Below, piece after piece: positions 29,801 through 64,000 of a DNA stretch of 64,000 bases. This DNA comes from Euglena gracilis (Eukaryota; Euglenida; Euglenophyceae; Euglenales), in contig CP154956.1 in assembly GCA_039621445.1 (NCBI GenBank), forward strand, positions 18,437,428 through 18,501,427. The letters are read 5' to 3'. The stretch's first letter is position 1. The number at the start of each line of letters is the position of its first letter. The position numbers and the translations under genes are program-made. Below the pieces are notes generated by a model. That model was not told the origin of the DNA. It did no database searches and saw only the letters and a program-made list of their open reading frames with translations.

Positions 29801-31414
29801 CCGGTGTATCCATCCGTCGAAGGCAGCCCTTTCTGTGCGCACATCCCGGCCATACAGATGGCCAGATAGACACCCATTCCATCTCCCAGCATCTTCTTGC
29901 CCATTGAATTGTGTTCCCTAAAGGGCAAAGCGACACGTTTTTCCCCCCGCCAGATTTCGAAGGATCCCCCGCCCCCGCTGGGTGGGTCGTTGGGTTGAGT
30001 GATTGACTCGTTTTAGGAATCTGGCAGAGAACCCCCTCCCCCCCCAAAAAAACACTCCAAAGTGTTCCCGCTGAAAACGCCAGAATTTCTTTGCACTTGT
30101 GGCATATTGTTCCCGAACCCCAAAGTCATAGACTGGTTTTCCAAAAAGGAAAGTTGACCGGCTGGTTTTTTTTGGAGGAATGAAGTGAACCCCCGGAATT
30201 GCAATATTTCCGCCCCGGACAGGTGTTTGTTGACAGCCCCAGGGTGAAAGGTGCGAAGCTCAGAAAGTTTTTTTTTACCCCCCCCCCAAAAGCCTGCCAA
30301 AGCTTTCCATTTGTGGCATTCTGAATCTTTCGGGGCAAATAACATGCCCCATTTCCACATCGGCACACTTTTTGTTTTGGCTTGAGGTGATTTCCAAAGG
30401 TTTTGGTCGCTCTATCCTGTTTTTTGACACCCCACGTTGCAGGGCCCATTCTTATGTGAGACCCACCTGGAGGAATTTGTTGCCATTCACCCCCAGCCAT
30501 GCCCCACGACAGGAAGGGAGAAGGCTGCCTCACAGCGTCGGTGTGGCCAGAGACACCCCCCCTCCGTGTGCCCCGTTCCTGTGTTTATGTCCCCCCCCCC
30601 CCCCCCCCCCCCAAGCAGAAGCATTGTTGCCCTCCCCCGCACTGTCCACCAACCCCTCAATTCCGGAGCTCACATTGGGGCCCCGGGTTCATTCTCAATC
30701 AGTCAATTCTCCCCGGTAGAATACACCATGTGAGAGAATAACACTATTAAGAAACTCTTTATTCCTAATTTTTTGATTGCTCAACCACATAGAATTCCCA
30801 GTTGGGCGAAGGTTTGGTCATGGCAGAGGGGGAAGCTGAGTGCTGTTGTGCAGATTCTGTGCTGTGCCGATGGTTTACACTGACAGATTACCCAACCTTT
30901 GTGGTTGGGTTATGTGGGTTCTGTGGTAATGTGGTTGGGCAAGGACAAAATTTCGAAAATTTTCAGGAGTGAAAGTTTTCTTAATTGCCCTGAGCGAAGG
31001 CTTTGTTTATTGAGTGTATCGTTGGAAGGATGTGCAAATATTTAACATTCATTTTATAGTATATCAGGGCGAGCCTTTCAGGATGGATTTTTTTTGATTT
31101 TCAACATCTCACAATTTTCTCATTTCAGACACAAATTCTCTCTGAGACCGAATTTTTCGCGATGTATTATTTTTTTGAATTTTGAATTCGTCTGGTAGCA
31201 ATGTGTGTCGGATCAACAATGAAAGGAGGCCCCTGATCTGCCTCCTCCTTGGGCTATACCGACTCGAACAATGCCGTTTCTCTGTGGTTTTTCTCCCATG
31301 ATGCTCAGGCCTACTCTTTGGGCCACCAGATCGCTCATCAGGTTTTTAGCCGAAGTCAACCAGCGTATTCCATTCCCACCCCCTCCCCCAGAGACCCCAC
31401 CTCTTTTTTGATGG
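26900..31414. other. No supported gene; several orphan open frames
   Basis: Open frames of 90-200 codons occur (for example plus 26900-27496, plus 28222-28575, plus 29530-29907 overlapping minus 29542-29928). They have no motif, no exon-like codon bias and often overlap an equally open frame on the other strand. C/G hairpin tracts mark element remnants at 27810-27910, 29000-29110 and 30560-30620. Confidence 0.4.
28682..28795. repeat. GCGCATTTTT repeats
   Basis: About seven imperfect copies of TGCGCATTTT(T) lie between two GCGCATTCC/GCGCATCC-like edges. It may be the core of a small element. Confidence 0.6.
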
Positions 31415-32053
31415 TCAGTATGATTGATGGACAGGATGAGGTAGAATGGAAAGGCAATTGCTCAAATGACCAAAGCCATCCCCAGGCATTCCTTCCCTGG
31501 AATCTGCAAGCGTCACAATTTCAAGATCACCGAAGTTGATCCGAAGTTGGCCCCACCTTAATTTGTTGCAACCTTGACACAGGCTGAATGACCTCAGTGG
31601 AGCAAAGGATTCATCTTCATTTCTCCTGCATTTCCCATCGTGTCCTTCAATTTTCTCAATATCAAAAAATATTTTCCCCACATAACCCAATTTTTCCCAA
31701 AAATTTCCTTTTTTCAACAATTCTTTACCCGCAGCTTCTTGGTTGTTCACGAGCGCATATTTTCCTGCATTTTCTTTGGTTCTGCGCATCTTTCGTTTGC
31801 GCTCTTCCTGAGCGATTTTCTCATAAATTGAAATCATTGATTTGATTTCACCAGTGAAACAAACGTCTTTGGGCCTAAACAAAAGGCCTTTTTTTTGCTT
31901 TTTCCAGAGTCTGTGTGAGCCAATGCAGCAGAATAGGGTGGCACATATCTGCAAATGTCCCGACCTGCTGGCTTGCTTGGCCCAATGACCAAGCAATGTT
32001 GTCCCCCCCCCCAAATTCATGGAGAGTTCAGGTGACCTCGGCAAGGTCTCCAC
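31415..32053 (-). CDS. Uncertain Lys/Glu-rich open frame after the SIR2-like gene
   Basis: 212 codons are open on the minus strand. The middle part is charged and helical in character (for example KSMISIYEKIAQEERKRKMR), without homopolymers. It lies 0.7 kb downstream of the last SIR2-like exon on the same strand. Its codons are A/T-ending, unlike the supported exons. It could be a 3' exon, a UTR or chance. Confidence 0.2.
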   Translation of the reverse strand: METLPRSPELSMNLGGGTTLLGHWAKQASRSGHLQICATLFCCIGSHRLWKKQKKGLLFRPKDVCFTGEIKSMISIYEKIAQEERKRKMRRTKENAGKYALVNNQEAAGKELLKKGNFWEKLGYVGKIFFDIEKIEGHDGKCRRNEDESFAPLRSFSLCQGCNKLRWGQLRINFGDLEIVTLADSREGMPGDGFGHLSNCLSILPHPVHQSY

Positions 32054-32473
32054 ATCACTGACCCACCTTGATCCCCTCGTTCCCCTTCCTGCCGAGGCGT
32101 GCCGCCGTCACACGTCGACTTTGTCGCCGTGGTATGGCACGGAGTTCGTTGCGTGGAAGCTTGCTGCCATGGCCTTTCCTCTGGAAAGTGGACAAATTGA
32201 ATTTCAGTATTCCTACTATTCCTGGTTTTAAATGCATGAACAAGTGCAGCCCCATGAAATGTCGCCCTCCCCCAATCATGTAATTCTGGGTGATATGTTC
32301 TGAAGGCCAACGGTATTCATTCATACTCGAGGAAAGACACAGGAAGAGGGAAACACGAGATTGGATGGCATGCACTCCAATGCACAGCACGGAGCACATT
32401 CATACAACAGGATGAAGGGGAAAATGAAAAACTGAAAAAAAAGAACAATGTATCTACACGTGTACGCCAAACA

Positions 32474-32641
32474 ACACACACACACACACACACACACACC
32501 AAACAACACCCCATCACCACACCACACCACACCACGCCACACCACGCCACACCACACCACACCACACCACACCACACCACACCACACCACACCACACCAC
32601 ACCACACCACATGACACCACACCACACCACACCACACCACA
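32474..32641. repeat. (CA)n and (CACAC)n arrays
   Basis: A 26-base CA run is followed by about 24 copies of the pentamer ACCAC/CACAC with rare substitutions. A pentamer array of the complementary kind (TGTGT) lies at 49800-49940, and another (ACAAC) at 56479-56520. Confidence 0.95.
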
Positions 32642-32738
32642 CAACAAAATACAGCACATCACAACACATGCAGAGACCAAGATCAAATGCAGGCACCCTT
32701 TCTCATACATCCATAAGCACAGCACACGTGCAGCATAC

Positions 32739-41418
<8,680 letters not shown>

Positions 41419-41562
41419 CTGGGTGCCTGGGAATGGTTGCCCAGGGAAGCAACTCCTCCGTACGGGCCACACCTCAGGATTCAGGATTCGTGTACCAGGC
41501 AGATCACCCATCGCATCGCATCAAAAATCTCATAGTGGAGGTTTCTCAGTTTTCCCCAAAAG

Positions 41563-42106
41563 CAGCTAACCCCCCCCCCCAAATATAAGAAACCCCTCGC
41601 TATAAGAAACCCCCAAATATAAGAAACCCTTTGGCTGATTTTCAGCCGACACCCAAATATAAGAAACCCCCAAATATAAGAAACCCCTGGGCTGTTGGAC
41701 GCCAATCCAAATATAAGAAACCCCTCATTTTCACCATGGGTCACAGCAAATCTCAAGGCGCAATCAACACAAACACAAAGATGAAGCCAATCTAGTATAT
41801 TGCTTCTTTGCAAAGCAAGAGTTCAGAAGCAACTGCTTTTGGAAACACCTGTCCGTGTCACGACCCCCTTCCCCACTGTTTGAATGGCAGTCAGACATGA
41901 GGACAATCCTACACACAGTGGTCACATGCAATTAATTATATGAAGAAACCGAAGGAAGAAAAAGTTCCATTTATAAGAAACCCTTGGGGCCAGCCTTCGA
42001 CACCCAAATATAAGAAACCCCCAAATATAAGAAACCTTTTGGGCCGATCGGCCGACACCCAAATATAAGAAACGGGTTTCTTATATTTGGGGGGGGGGGG
42101 TTTAAT
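41563..42106. mobile_element. Element with AAATATAAGAAACCC subterminal repeats
   Basis: The left end CAGCTAACCCCCCCC is mirrored by GGGGGGGGTTTAATTCGG on the right. CCAAATATAAGAAACCCC appears about nine times, clustered at both ends and separated by a unique core (41740-41970). Same architecture as 40745-41173 with a different word. Confidence 0.65.
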
Positions 42107-42998
42107 TCGGATTGCCCCACATCCATTGACACAAAAAAAGATATATGTGGACGTTCAAATTTGTGAATTTTATTGCGGTCGATTGCTGCAGTCTTGCAGG
42201 GGGGGGATTGCACATTGGGGGGGGTCAAAAAATGAAGTGCACAAAATTGCACATCCTTGGAGATTACATTGGATCCCTTGTAACGAGCATGCACACATGC
42301 AATCATCTTGTTCCTTTGTCAAGAACATCAAGAAATGACAGCGCAGCACAGCAAAACAGGTGAAGCCTGTTGGACAGCAGTCAAATCGGCCTTCAATGTC
42401 ACCATTGAATAGCGAGGATGCCAGGGACCTTGCACCACGAAAATAAAAAACACGTATTGCACTGTTTTCCAAAATAATAAAATAATTTCCTTTTTTTGTT
42501 GGAAATGACTTTTTCCCAACACATTTATCAGAGAATGACCTTCCATCATCATGGCTGCAATGGGGCGGAAATGCTCGACAAGTAGTTCACTCCCTGCCGG
42601 TGCAATACCTTTTCGGCACAGGTTGAGAAAATATCAAAGACACCTAGGCAGGGGACTCGAGATAGGGTTTGCACACAGAGTAAACCAACAATAAACCGCC
42701 TTTGAATCACATCAGTTTCCTAGCAAAAAAAAAAACCGGTAAGTTCTCAATTGCATCAAAAACTGACATTTTCCAAAACAAAATATCCTGGGCCATGTGC
42801 AATTAATTGCACAAAGTTGCAAAAAATTGCACCTTCAGAAAAATCAAAAATTGCACAAAATTGAAAAGTTTGCACGGTGCAATTTTCTCCCCCCCCTGAG
42901 TGTTGGCCATACAAATGTGTGTTGGTCATGCAAGTGGATACGTACTTGTATATGTATGGACGCACGGTGATTTGAGGTTACAAAGGTGTGGGATGCAC

Positions 42999-63124
<20,126 letters not shown>

Positions 63125-64000
63125 CTGTGAACGGAGGGGGGAAGATGACGTACACAAACGGGCAAAACACTCAAATGTGAGGTTGGCCTTGGAATCTCCT
63201 TCAATGAGCATAAATAATAAACACCAATCATAACGATACGCGTGAACACAAGCCCACCAAATAAAAACTGCAGGGCAGGGGATTGGGCATAAAATTGGTT
63301 CTGGCAAAATTTGTCTGGAAAAATTTACTTCCGTGGCCGGAAATTTGGGTTAAAAAGACATCCAAAAAATATGGGCATCCACAACAGAACACAAAAAAAA
63401 GGTAATTCAGAATTGAACCAACAATCAATCATTGGTCAATCCTGAACAGGCACCAGGAAAATCATCCTGAAAAGATTGGAAGCACAATATGCTTCCAAAT
63501 TAACATCAGAACACGAAAACTTCCAATAAGCACAATTTGTTGCGAATATCACAGACCAACTCTGCTACCGTACACTTTCCATCTGGTATTTCATCTTCAA
63601 TAAAAAATAAAATAATAAAATAAATCATATAATAAATGGCTTCCTTGGATATGGTCAGCAGGTGTCTGGGCTGTTTTGTGCCCGATCTGACCGAACCAGT
63701 CTCCCCTGTCCCTAATCCCCCCCCCCAAACAAAAGCAGTCAAAAGTCAGTGATTGGATGTGGGAATAAAAATGCACAAATGCAGACAAAAGGGAACATGG
63801 GCCGTGAAGACACCACACAACGACTGAAACAGGGTTTATTCAAAGAGGGTGGAAACACATTCAATCCCTGCCAGCAATGCAATCTGCCACACACCTTCCC
63901 CTTCCTTTTGGTCTATCAATTACCACAAGAAAACACACAAACATACACAAAGAAAAAATAATTCAAAAAAGAAAAAAATTCAAAGCATAATTGTGTCATA
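63125..64000. other. No exon seen to the end of the window
   Basis: AT-rich, low-repeat DNA upstream of the first supported exon of the minus-strand gene. An upstream exon must exist because the exon at 63124 starts out of phase, but I could not locate it here. Confidence 0.4.

Noticed and set aside
29530-29928. Overlapping open frames on both strands (about 125 codons each)
   Set aside because: No domain, no exon-like GC3, no splice-compatible neighbour; mutual overlap makes chance likely.

Overview
This looks like nuclear DNA from a eukaryote, probably an alga or other protist. Short exons (24-180 bp) with very GC-rich third codon positions sit among much longer introns. The introns are full of C or G homopolymers, dinucleotide and pentanucleotide arrays, AT-rich stretches and small inverted-repeat transposons. 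No rRNA, tRNA, operon or prokaryotic gene order was seen. Several in-frame exon joins need GC donors or leave a one-base discrepancy with GT-AG. Dinoflagellates and haptophytes are known for GC donors, and glaucophytes for GC-rich exons, but no lineage can be assigned from the sequence alone.

Layout. 1-17 kb: no convincing gene; this is a repeat-dense block holding a nested palindrome (1345-1557), several transposon-like elements bounded by direct repeats (4798-5236, 5467-8443, 8524-10137, 10865-11173) and a 3.1-kb composite (12401-15546) made of satellite units, a 19-bp minisatellite and a GC array. 17.0-23.1 kb, plus strand: a split gene for a protein kinase-like protein in which the DFG motif reads SFG. 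23.1-31.4 kb: AT-rich and C-tract DNA with no supported gene. 32.7-41.4 kb, minus strand: a split gene for a SIR2-like (NAD-binding) protein with a coiled-coil insert. 43.0-63.1 kb, minus strand: at least 17 phase-compatible exons of a large protein with one ankyrin-like segment and otherwise unrecognised domains. The two minus-strand models may be one gene, because the reading phase is compatible across 42999/41418.

The most interesting feature is the transposon load in and around the introns. Five elements carry perfect 8-bp target-site duplications, three of them with CAGGG..CCCTG-type ends like hAT elements. One (61440-61821) sits exactly between two coding segments that join in frame once the element and one duplication copy are removed, as expected for an intron made by a DNA transposon (an introner). 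Many of the elements also share a central GGCGC/GCGCC hairpin whose outer arms differ in a pairing-preserving way.

All exon boundaries are my reading from splice dinucleotides and phase. None is confirmed by transcripts.
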